Source: Isoetes taiwanensis (taxonomy: Eukaryota; Streptophyta; Lycopodiopsida; Isoetales; Isoetaceae). Taken from it: DNA of 64,000 nucleotides. The stretch covers positions 1,099,501-1,163,500 of the forward strand of contig JAJEKV010000205.1 of the NCBI GenBank assembly GCA_021234155.1, read 5' to 3'. Below the pieces are notes generated by a model, which was not told the origin of the DNA, made no database searches, and worked only from the letters and a program-made list of their open reading frames with translations. Shown piece after piece: positions 10,924 through 21,536 of this stretch (position 1 is the first letter of the stretch; each line of letters opens with the position of its first letter). The position numbers and the translations under genes were made by a program.

Positions 10924-13900
10924 ATAGGTATCTTGATCGTGCTAGTAAGACCCATTATGCAACTATAATGATCTTCTGTTGGTTACCATACACTCTGGTC
11001 ATCAACCTGAAAAATGCTTGGCCTTCAGTTATCAGACTAGCATGATGAATAGGTAAACTGATGATCCATCTAACTTGTGATGTTGTTGCATGCAAAGGCA
11101 TTTTGCTACCAGCTTTAAAATAAGCAAGCAATTGTTGAGCTAGACTGTGGTTGATATGTGCAGAAATGATCTTAAGAGACAGCCTTGAAGAAACATGAGT
11201 TAGCTGCAGCACATGATCAGATAATTATGATTTGAATTTGAAGTGTTGAGATATTGAACAAAACATAATCATGAAAATGGTCTCCGATGCAGATGTTTGT
11301 GAAATCTGCAAGTCAAATGGACTAATAGTTGAATGCTAGAGATTGAAAAGATTTAGCAACAAACGAATGCTAAATAGTGGCACGGGCCATTCTTGATAAA
11401 TTTGACGATATGGTAAGCTCTCAATACATGAAAAAATTGATTATGGATAATAGCTGTGCAGGTCGCAATTTGGTGTGTAATTTTGGCATAGAATTTCTAG
11501 ATGTCTTTGTCTGCTATATTGTTGCGAAAGTTAGAATACAACATGTTATTCTCCTTCTTGAGAAGATTAATTTATACATACTCAATGTTGAGTGGCGCAT
11601 TTTAGATTTCCCATTTCAATGTAAATTCATATGTCTTAGCAAGGGGAAGCCCACGACAACTCCTTCAACCAGTTGTTATTTAGATGTGTTCTATGTAAAT
11701 AGTGTTACAATTTGAAATGAATGCATTCCCCAATGGTTCTAATCATTTTATTCTAGTGAAAAGTAATGGGCTCCCTTATTCTCTGCTTGCATTATGAGTT
11801 ATCAAGAAAGTAATCTTTAGGGAGGTGACACCCACCACAAATAAATGCATCTATCGACAATATGTAAGCCGAGCACTTTAAATATCAAATGGAACCTCGG
11901 CAATATCGAGTCAAGTGAGTAATCTTTGATCGATTACGACACCTACCAAATGTGCCACAACATGTCGCAACAAGTACTCTGTATAACAGTCCCCACTATT
12001 ACCTATTGCTTAGAAACGATCGGAGTAGAGAAATTATGGGTGCATCTTTATTGTAATGTCTCTCTCTTTTTCGTCAGACCTATAACCAGTGGATAAACCA
12101 TAAACTATGCTCTTTTCGTATATAACAAGTGGATAAACCATGAACTATGCTCTGTCTCGTATATAACAAGTACTCAACATAACAGTCCTTTTACCTTGGT
12201 AAGAACAATATGAAAACATTGATTAACAAACTCTATGATCGCGTCTTTAATGCCAAGAGGGCTTATGCATATCAATGTGTCACATGGCATTGCGTATGAC
12301 TGGGAGTCTTACATGGATTTGTATAACATTGACATCTAGGCAAATGAAAAGTGCTTTCTCGTGAGCATAACAGAGAGGCAACATTGTAGGCTAAGCCAAA
12401 AAAAAAAAAAACGATGGAATTTTGTCAATAAAGGCAATCAAATCTTTGTAGCCATACACAATCAATCTCATACAGTCCATAAATGATAAGGGACTTGTAT
12501 AATTGTATATATATAACATATATGGGCTATGCATGGATAAAATAATTTGTTGGCCTTGAAGGGTTGTTTTGTAAAAGATAGACTCCATTGTAAGTAAAAT
12601 GATGCAGTGGAACTACTTAGAAAATGGATCATGGAATATGGAACATCACCAATTTTGGTAGAAGAACATGATGCGATCATTTATAATGTCTATCAATTAT
12701 ATTAAGAATAATAATAGATGTGCAGAATTATATTAAGAATATAATAATGAATATATAGACCCATCGGCATATGATCACGTGTTTGGAAAACACCAAGGCT
12801 ACAAAACATACCACATCACTAGTTGTGGCTTTCTATTCCACTCTTAAATCAATAGAATCTCTTGAGAGCATTTGATATACAAAACAATTCCCGTCGACCA
12901 CATACTTGGACAATTCCATCTGACTATGCATCACATGGGGCTGGGAAGCATTGTCGTTATTTTTGTCTTGTTCTTCAATTTTGTGCTCATTCTTTTCAGA
13001 TAGTAGTAGACAAGCTCAAAAACTTCAAGTGCACGTTTACTTTGGGCTCTAGTTGTTTTCAGAATGCTAACTGGGATCAGAGGGTCTACTCTTCGGGATC
13101 AGATTGTAATGACCTTAGATTAAAAAGGATTTTGATGGTCTCATGTTAAAAATGAGGTATATTTCCAGCTTATGACCTGGAGCTTTACACGACCATTCTA
13201 ATCTGGCACATATTGCTCGTATATTATAATAAAGATGACATGATGATGTTAGGCCTAGATAAAGGGATTGTATATGCTTTTATATGCCTTGCATTATAAA
13301 TTTCTAAACTCATTGGTTCATTTTAAGCCTTGTCATTTTACTTGCGTAGTTTCGTTATATCCTGTACAAAGTGTAATATGTTACATTCTAAGAGAATAGC
13401 TGGCCTCGTGATTGTGTCATCTTGGAATATTTTAAGTCATCTAATATTACCACAATTTCTTTAGTTGCATGTGAGTTATATGCACATCCTCAACTAGATG
13501 CAGCAAGCAGAGATTTAAATTCAACGAGTTCAATTTCTAAAGATCTTGCTCTATTCTATTCTATTATCTACTTGTTCAACTATGCTTAGTGATGCACTTA
13601 GCTTGTTGCTTCTTCTAAATTTATTCCTAAATCTGCTTCCTTTTTATTTGTAGATTCAACAACTTGAGTTCTTTGCCTTGAGTTCTATTCTATATATGGG
13701 AGTGTACTTTTTAATTCTTTTGAATCCTGGTTATAGATATGCAAAAGAGATGATGTCACAGTTTGCAATATACATTTTTCTTGTGAATGAGAAAGCCAGT
13801 TATAAATAGCCGTTACTTCCCTTCTATATGCGTGAAGAATCATGAACTTGTTCCTAGTTTGGAGCACTATGCATTAAAGAGTATGCAATTCACAGCACCA

Positions 13901-14280
13901 CCTGCCCCCACAACAAAACACGGCAAAACATAGAACGTGCAAAACACACCCTCGGGGCACCAAAGAGCAGCTCCCAGTGTGCAACACCTTATTTAAGAAG
14001 CCATCCGATCAATTTTTAGTAAGTAAAAGGAAGTTGTTCCCAGGGGGGAATCCTTGTCGAGCTAAGGAATGTGCACTACAGTGCAATTTCCTTAACAAGG
14101 ATGCACTTTATGTTGCATTCAACAAAAGGACTTGCGCCACATGTCGATATCCACTTTGTAGCCTGTGATTGACCGTTTTTTTTTTCCTCCTCTTTTTCTC
14201 ATGATGGCAAATCGATGCTGCTATGGCATCAAGCTTCGCTCCTTCTTTCTTGATTGATTTTTTCGCCCATTCTGAAGAAA
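10924..14280. other. Long stretch without a supported gene
   Basis: A/T-rich DNA with an A13 run near 12399 and the small duplication at 12.1 kb. No frame carries a recognisable domain on either strand. Confidence 0.4.
12075..12172. repeat. Tandem duplication, ~52-bp unit, two copies
   Basis: The block agtggataaaccat.aactatgctct..tcgtatataacaagt occurs twice in a row with few differences. Confidence 0.75.
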
Positions 14281-14289
14281 AACAATTGA

Positions 14290-16166
14290 TCGGTGCTGAA
14301 GGCAATTTATGAACTATCTGATCTGTATGTTTCAACTTTATGATCGTTCTTTAGTTCTTTTTCAAGGAGAACCATCGACATTTTTTCAGGTGGAACGTGG
14401 CATTCGCCAGGGCTGTCCTTTGGCACCGCTACTTTTTACAATTGTGGCGAAGATTCTTTCTCAGGTATTCTCTCTTGCAGTGCAGGAAGGCATCCTGCAT
14501 GGTCTTCCCATGAATAATGGTTCACAAGAGATTTGTAATCAGTACGCAGATGACACTTTCTTGTTCTTAATGGCTGATGAGCAGAATTTGCAGAATGCCA
14601 TTTCCTTGTTGGACAGTTTCTCTTTGGCTTCTGGTATCTTTGTGGGATGGCAAAAGTGTACTGCCTTGTGGGCCCTAGACTCTCCAGTGCCGTCTTCTGT
14701 GGTTGCATTTCCATGGAAGGTTCTTCCTCATGGGAAGGCAACTAGGCTTCTAGGCATTCCAGTTGGTATACACCTCTCATCTGGAGACGCGTGGGATGTC
14801 ACTATTAAGGGGTTGGAAAGGCATTTGTTCTGGTGGTCCACGACTAAGTTATCCATGGCTGGTCGTGTAACTGTGGCAACGTCAGTTCTGAGTGGTACAC
14901 ATGTCTATATGGCATCCATCTTGCTGGCACCGCAGACAAAGATGCAGCTCATTATTCGTACTGTCAAGAACTTCATCTGGGGTGGCACTGAGGGAGCTGA
15001 TGTTAAAATTAGTTGGGCGAAGTGCATTATGCCTAAACTTTGTAGGGTCTGCGGATGATGCACAGGTGGCGATTTCTAAGTTCATATGGCGGATTCTAAA
15101 TAATGCTGATAATTCCCCAGATCTAAGTCTCATTCATCAGTCTTTACAGATGTGCATTTCCTTTGGCTCTCCATCCATTAAGCCACTCCTCCCATGGGCA
15201 TTATTCTATCCACTTTTTCCATATCCTAATGCATCTCCTTCCTCAAGGGGTTGCTAGTTGCTTGGAAGACTGTGTGCACTTTGTTTCAGTTCCATCCAAT
15301 AGCCCACACAGATCCTACAGCCAACTGCTGGTGGATCCCTTTGGGTGACGGCCAGGCAGATTGTCCCCTGGTCTCTGTTGTCCATCCATTGACGCAACGT
15401 CGGTGGCGAGCAGCAGGTGTGCTCACGGTATCTGCATGGTATAATGAGACAAGATTGTTGACGTGGATTGAGTTCAAATTGAAGTTCCTCCTCCTTCATT
15501 GGGACCGTGACATTTGGGAAAAAGTAGCTGCTACACTTCCTCCACACCCACAAGACGTGGCTCCCCAGCTCTGGGTGGTTCATGGCAGTGTTAAGGAGGA
15601 GAACCTGGTGCACTCGATGTATGTAGTCCTGCTTTATCCTGAAGTGTTGCCTCCATCGCAGATCACTCATAGATGCGTGCGGGTAAACACTGTTGTTCAT
15701 CGATTTCGTCCAGAAGTCTCTGTGATCTTTCCTCTTTGCATGCAGAGGGATGAGACAATTGAGCACTGCCTTTTCTTATGTCACCATGTTTGACAGTGGC
15801 TTTTGAGTTTTTTCCATTGTGACTTGAATAGTCAGCAGGTCCTATTATCCGTCTATCTTAGTTCTTGGGACAAGTTGGCAAAGAGGGCTTTCCACTTAGC
15901 ATCTGCTTGGATCATCTGGTCCATCTGGAAGAGATGAAATCTCCTCATTTTCAAGGGACAGGTCTTTTTAGATACGCAAGTGCTTAGCGATGCTCGTAGT
16001 CGCATTGTGAAGGCGTACAAGTGTTCTTCCTTAAAGGATGACGGGCAAGAGTGTCATTTGGGAGCAATATCTTCAGATTCAGACCTACTCATAGCAAGCA
16101 GTTGTGCTCGTGGCTGCTTTTCTATGTTATGTATGTGGTGGGTGGGTAGTGTTGCTCTAGTGGACA
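14290..16166 (+). pseudogene. LINE ORF2 3' half: reverse transcriptase palm through zinc-binding C-terminus
   Basis: The frame 14309-15058 carries R-G-I-R-Q-G-C-P-L-A-P-L-L-F (RT motif 4) and the catalytic Y-A-D-D at 14543-14554, then the post-palm segment L-L-G-I-P-V-G and W-S-T-T-K-L-S-M-A-G-R. A stop at 15058 and frame changes follow. 15251-15793 continues with W-I-P-L-G-D-G, then P-L-C-M-Q-R-D-E-T-I-E-H-C-L-F-L-C, the Cys/His signature of the zf-RVT domain that closes plant LINE ORF2 proteins. From 15794 to about 16100 the terminal A-F-H-L-A-S-A-W-I-I-W-S-I-W-K-R region is readable with one stop. The endonuclease and N-terminal RT are missing. The part from 15071 on forms the start of unit 1 of the tandem array. 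Confidence 0.8.
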
Positions 16167-16653
16167 TCTTCTCCACTGGGTTTTGAGTCCACCATGTACT
16201 CTTTGTATACTTAGAGTTGCAAGATTATTTTTTAGAATGTGCTTTAACTTACTTGAATTTGCTTGTTCACATTTCAGATTTGAGGCACAAGTAGAGGAAT
16301 ATCCACTATTATTGGCTTTCTAAGGTGATTTTTAAAAAAGATAATTGTCATTCTTTGCTCTCTTTTTTTTTTTCTTTCCTTGATCATGTGGAGTAGAATC
16401 TCCACTATCTTTGGCTTCCTAAGATATTTTTGCAATGCATTTTTTTTTCCCTGTATTTGCTTTTTGATCTTTCTTGTCTTTGCAGGCTTCCTATTCTAGG
16501 TCGAATATGCATTATCAGGGTCCCTCGTTTTCTTTACTTAAGTGATGGTAGTAGTGCTTATGATGATGTATAGCCACATTTTAAAGGAAAGTTGGTTGAG
16601 GAATTTGGTGAGAAGCTATTGCATTATACATTAAAGAAGTTTAGGCAAATGGC

Positions 16654-17025
16654 TTGCTTGGAGACTTGAATGTGCATAATAGATATGATGTGCAGAATGT
16701 TGATAACCTAGAGAACTTAAGTCCTATTGTGCAGAATATAAGATTGGATAATGGTAAGAGGAAAGAAAAGAATATACCATTTTTGGATATTGATAAAGAA
16801 ATTGTGAAAGAAGTTAATGAAGATGGTATTAATAAAAGCAAGAACAAGATGGATAAGGCCAGAAAAAGATTTGATGAATGGCACAAGCATCGTGTTTTGA
16901 ATAATTCTATATGACTTGAAGATTTGGACAAGAAACAATTTGCTGCAATGTTGGAGGAGTTCATTTTCCAAGTGGTTAAAACTAGATGGCAATATGTTTC
17001 CAACTGAATCGTGAGTATTTAGAAT
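16654..17025 (+). pseudogene. Segment resembling the N-terminal part of a Crypton/DUF3504-type protein, copy 1
   Basis: The frame from 16654 encodes a Lys/Asp-rich stretch, then A-R-K-R-F-D-E-W-H-K-H-R. After one in-frame stop (I-stop-L) it continues L-E-D-L-D-K-K-Q-F-A-A-M-L-E-E-F-I-F-Q-V-V-K; shifting frame then gives L-D-G-N-M-F-P-T-E-S. The pattern (helix with F-x-x-W, then L-x-x-L-D-x-x-x-x-x-x-x-L-x-x-F, then K-x-D-G-x-x-x-x-x-x-S) is how I remember the N-terminal, pre-catalytic part of Crypton-like tyrosine recombinases and their KIAA1958/ZMYM relatives. No catalytic R..HxxR..Y part is visible. The assignment is from pattern memory only; an unknown gag-like or host fragment is possible. 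Confidence 0.35.
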
Positions 17026-17173
17026 CTGTGTTACTAGAATAGTTTTCAGAATGTAAAATTGCTTCTAATGCTTGTTTCCATCCACAATTTCCAGGACATA
17101 TGATGGACCCCCAGAGACTTGAACAAGAGATGCAGCATCCTAGAATAGTTTTCAGAATGTAAAATTGCTTCTA

Positions 17174-18192
17174 ATCCCATCGATCCGAGACATCGGATCG
17201 CCATTCTAGAATGGGACGAGCATGCATGTTTTGCATGCATGCGGGCGGCGCATGCCCATTCTGGTTGGGAGTTCGCTATTTTAGGCGCGTTTCTGCATCA
17301 AGATCTCATCGGCGCTTCCTCTTCTCTCGCCAGCACTTTATTCTCTTTGAATTGTTTCCCGTGCGGGGAGGGGCTTCTTCCCCGCTTGGTTTGGCCAATT
17401 TGGCGTTTTTTCTTGCTGTCCTTTTTCCGCCTTTAGCCTTCATCCCGTGACCTTCGCCCTCGATCCTAGTTTGTAAGGAAGTCCTTTGGTATTCGGGCGG
17501 TTTGTTGGTTTCATGCGCGAGTTCCATTCTAGAATCCCATCGATCCGGAGACATCGGATCGCCATTCTAGAATGGGACGAAAGCATGCATGTTTTGCATG
17601 CATGCGGGCGGCGCATGCCCATTCTGGTTGGGAGTTCGCTATTTTAGGCGTTAAGCCGCATCAAGATCTCATCGGCGCTTCCTCTTCTCTCTCTCAGCAC
17701 CTTATTCTCTTTGAACCCACCCTCCCCCTTCTTTGTTATTGTATTTTTATCGCGTGGCACGCCACAGAATCAGCCCCTCCACTCGGGAGGTTTGTTTTGT
17801 CTTGTTGTTTTGTTGGTGATGTGCAGGTACAGGTTAGCGAGCGGCATCTGTTTCGGCTTTTCCATTCGTGGGTTTTGGGAGCGATTTTTATGCCTTACGT
17901 TTGTCCAAGCCCCTTGCCAAAGGCTTATCACTAGGGTTTTTCCTCGAAAACCCGAAAGGGCGGGGTTTTTTAATCCCGGTGATAAGCTTTCGGCAGGTAC
18001 ACTAGCCCAGTCTCTATTAGCATTGTATTTTGTTGGGGTCCAAATGATATAATTGGATTTTCCCTTTATTTTTTATGGGTAGTTCGCATGTGTGCGGCTA
18101 CCCACTATCCACCATTGTAGAAAATCTGTTGAGATGAATGAGAAGCAAGTCTAGGGCGGTTTGTTGGTTTCATGCGAGAGTCCCATTCTAGA
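17174..18192 (-). mobile_element. Helentron/Helitron2-like non-autonomous element, head-to-tail dimer
   Basis: The insertion splits array sequence that is continuous elsewhere (gcttcta|atgcttgtttcc, as at 20661). Read on the minus strand it starts TCTAGAATGGGAC (18192 leftward) and ends with a hairpin CGATCCG..CGGATCG (17200-17181) plus the 7-nt tail ATGGGAT (17180-17174). The inverse complement of the 5' end, 13 bp perfect, lies just inside the hairpin (17205-17217). The element is two units in series: 18192-17534 (659 bp) and 17533-17174 (360 bp). The units share ~40 bp at the 5' end and ~165 bp at the 3' end and differ inside. On the minus strand the target was GCAT|T. Asymmetric terminal inverted repeats, a 3' hairpin with short tail and a T|T target are hallmarks of the Helentron/Helitron2 group. 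No protein is encoded. Confidence 0.65.
17937..17982 (-). other. Conserved internal hairpin motif shared by the two Helentron-like insertions
   Basis: On the minus strand this reads CCGGGATTAAAAAACC, CGCCCTTTCGGG, then TTTTCGAGGAAAAACCCT. Near-identical sequence occurs at 42757-42808 on the plus strand, i.e. in the same orientation relative to the TCTAGAA end. It contains a CCC-GAAA-GGG-type hairpin and an AAAACCC/GGGTTTT pairing. Confidence 0.6.
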
Positions 18193-19061
18193 ATGCTTGT
18201 TTCCATCCACAATTTCCAGGACATATTATGGACCCCCAGAGACTTGAACAAGAGATGCAGCATCCATGAGGACATATGATAGACCTCCAGAGACTTGAAC
18301 ACAAGATATCTTAATTGCTAACCGAATGGACTAGCCAGTAAACCAATCATAGAGCCACATCATCAGCCTACCATTCTGTTGCAACAACATCTATCTTTGA
18401 CTACAAAAGATCTCTAAAATATATGTACCCATGTTTTGCTTTTCTCTTTCAATGCAACATCCACCTCCACTGCACTGGGGCCACCAAGAACAACCTAAGA
18501 ATGACAATGCCTCCAAAGAAACCTCTAGACATAAAAGCATCCAAATATTGCGAAAGATTTCATGCAGATTTACACACCTTTATGACAGATCAATCTTGCA
18601 AAGCTTTACCAAGAAATACTTCTTTTTGCAAATGGTAAAGAATAGAAAATATTGAAAGCTAAAGAATGCGATAATTCAAAAGCTCAAATAAGGCTATGCA
18701 TTCACATAAGGCCTATCTAAATGTTGCAGCTCACTGGCCTGACCAAATGTATGATCCTACATAAGTATTAGGTGCATCATAACAGTTCATAAGGAGCATT
18801 TATTGTTCAAACATTTTAGTAAAAATGAAAAAAGCAGTTTGCTTTTGTACTCACTACAATAATATAACAGTGAACAACAGCTATAAAGAACTGTCACATC
18901 ATAAAAATGCAGCTTGCAACATATGTTCAAAGGGAGGGGTGTGAGCGATGACGGGTCCATGCGCGAAGGAAGGCGATCCAACCCTAACAGCAAATCATTG
19001 GAAAACGGAATGGCTTCACGTAACGTATTTGTATCATTCCTAATCCATGCTGCAATGTGCT

Positions 19062-21536
19062 GATTTCTAAGTTCATATGGCGGATTCTAAATAATGCTGA
19101 TAATTCCCCAGGTCTAAGTCTCATTCACCAGTCTTTACAGATGTGCATTTCCTTTGGCTCTCCATCCATTAAGCCACTCCTCCCATGGGCATTATTCTAT
19201 CCACTTTTTCCATATCCTAATGCATCTCCTTCCTCAAGGGGTTGCTAGTTGCTTGGAAGACTGTGTGCACTTTGTTTCAGTTCCATCCAATGGCCCACAC
19301 AGATCCTACAGCCAACTGCTGGTGGATCCCTTTGGGTGACGGCCAGGCAGATTGTCCCCTGGTCTCTGTTGTCCATCAATTGACGCAACGCCGGTGGCGA
19401 GCAGCAGGTGTGCTCACGGTATCTGCATGGTATAATGAGACAAGATTGTTGACGTGGAATGAGTCTCCTTCGTTGGGACCGTGACATTTGGGAAAAAGTA
19501 GCTGCTACACTTCCTCCACACCCACAAGACGTGGCTCCCCAGCTCTGGGTGGTTCATGGCAGTGTTAAGGAGGAGAACCTGGTGCACTCGATGTATGTGG
19601 TCCTGCTTCATCCTGAAGTGTTGCCTCCATCGCCAAAGTGGCCTTTAGTTATCCCCCGAGCCTCATCAAAAAACCGATCCGGGCGATGGGTATGGGATAA
19701 ATTGCTCCATCCTAAGCTATCTATTTTATGGTGGCAGATCACTCATAGATGCGTGCGGGTAAATATTGTTCTCCACTGGGTTTTGAGTCCCCCATGTACT
19801 CTTTGTATACTTAGAGTTGCAAGATTATTTTTTAGAATGTGCTTTAACTTACTTGAATTTGCTTGTTCACATTTCAGATTTGAGGCACAAGTAGAGGAAT
19901 ATCCACTATTATTGGCTTTCTAAGGTGATTTTTAAAAAAGATAATTGTCATTCTTTGCTCTCTTTTTTTTTTCTTTCCTTGATCATGTGGAGTAGAATCT
20001 CCACTATCTTTGGCTTCCTAAGATATTTTTGCAATGCATTTTTTTTCCCTGTATTTGCTTTTTGATCTTTCTTGTCTTTGCAAGCTTCCTATTCTAGGTC
20101 TAATATGCATTATCGTGGTCCCTCGCTTTTCTTTACTTAAGTGATGGTAGTAGTGCTTATGATGATGTATAGCCACATTTTAAAGGAAAGTTGGTTGAGG
20201 AATTTGGTGAGAAGCTATTGCATTATACATTTAAGAAGTTTAGGCAAATGGCTTGCTTGGAGACTTGAATGTGCATAATAGATATGATGTGCAGAATGTT
20301 GATAACCTGGAGAACTTAAGTCCTATTGTGCAGAATATAAGATTGGATAATGGTAAGAGGAAAGAAAAGAATATACCATTTTTGGATATTGATAAAGAAA
20401 TTGTGAAGGAAGTTAATGAAGATGGTATTAATAAAAGCAAGAACAAGATGGATAAGGCCAGAAAAAGATTTGATGAATGGCACAAGCATCGTGTTTTGAA
20501 TAATTCTATATGACTTGAAGATTTGGACAAGAAACAATTTGCTGCAATGTTGGAGGAGTTCATTTTCCAAGTGGTTAAAACTAGATGGCAATATGTTTTC
20601 CAACTGAATCGTGAGTATTTAGAATCTGTGTTACTAGAATAGTTTTCAGAATGTAAAATTGCTTCTAATGCTTGTTTCCATCCACAATTTCCAGGACATA
20701 TGATGGACCCCCAGAGACTTGAACAAGAGATGCAGCATCCATGAGGACATATGATAGACCTCCAGAGACTTGAACACAAGATATCTTAATTGCTAACCGA
20801 ATGGACTAGCCAGTAAACCAATCATAGAACCACATCATCAGCCTACCATTCTGTTGCAACAACATCTATCTTTGACTACAAAAGATCTCTAAAATATATG
20901 TACCCATGTTTTGCTTTTCTCTTTCAATGCAACATCCACCTCCACTGCACTGGGGCCACCAAGAACAACCTAAGAATGACAATGCCTCCAAAGAAACCTC
21001 TAGACATAAAAGCATCCAAATATTGCGAAAGATTTCATGCAGATTTACACACCTTTATGACAGATCAATCTTGCAAAGCTTTACCAAGAAATACTTCTTT
21101 TTGCAAATGGTAAAGAATAGAAAATATTGAAAGCTAAAGAATGCGATAATTCAAAAGCTCAAATAAGGCTATGCATTCACATAAGGCCTATCTAAATGTT
21201 GCAGCTCACTGGCCTGACCAAATGTATGATCCTACATAAGTATTAGGTGCATCATAACAGTTCATAAGGAGCATTTATTGTTCAAACATTTTAGTAAAAA
21301 TGAAAAAAGCAGTTTGCTTTTGTACTCACTACAATAATATAACAGTGAACAACAGCTATAAAGAACTGTCACATCATAAAAATGCAGCCTGCAACATATG
21401 TTCAAAGGGAGGGGTGTGAGCGATGACGGGTCCATGCGCGAAGGAAGGCGATCCAACCCTAACAGCAAATCATTGGAAAACGGAATGGCTTCACGTAACG
21501 TATTTGTATCATCCCTAATCCATGCTGCAATGTGCT
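19062..21536 (+). repeat. Tandem array unit 2 (2.48 kb)
   Basis: Same order as unit 1 without the insertion. The junction gcaatgtgct|gatttctaag repeats exactly. It has a 19-bp deletion in the LINE part (near 19463) shared with units 3 and 4. It keeps the stretch encoding V-W-D-K-L-L-H-P-K-L-S-I-L-W-W that unit 1 lacks. Confidence 0.88.
20253..20617 (+). pseudogene. Crypton-like segment, copy 2
   Basis: Copy in unit 2, with the same internal stop after N-N-S-I. It has one extra T near its end compared with copy 1, which changes the terminal frame. Confidence 0.35.

Larger units (their letters stand above)
15071..19061 (+). repeat. Tandem array unit 1 (3.99 kb, carries a 1.02-kb insertion)
   Basis: Unit 1 starts at gatttctaagttcatatgg within LINE sequence. 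Its order is LINE 3' segment (15071-16166), T-rich linker, Crypton-like segment (about 16.5-17.04 kb), partial small duplication, inserted rolling-circle-type element (17174-18192), and a 3' segment (to 19061) ending in gcaatgtgct. Compared with units 2-5 it keeps about 470 bp of LINE sequence (about 15.70-16.17 kb) but lacks about 110 bp just before cagatcactcatag. Confidence 0.85.

Noticed and set aside
17174-18192. Two solo LTRs or a TRIM element
   Set aside because: The shared parts are at both ends of each unit with different middles, and the hairpin plus subterminal inverted repeat fit a rolling-circle element better.
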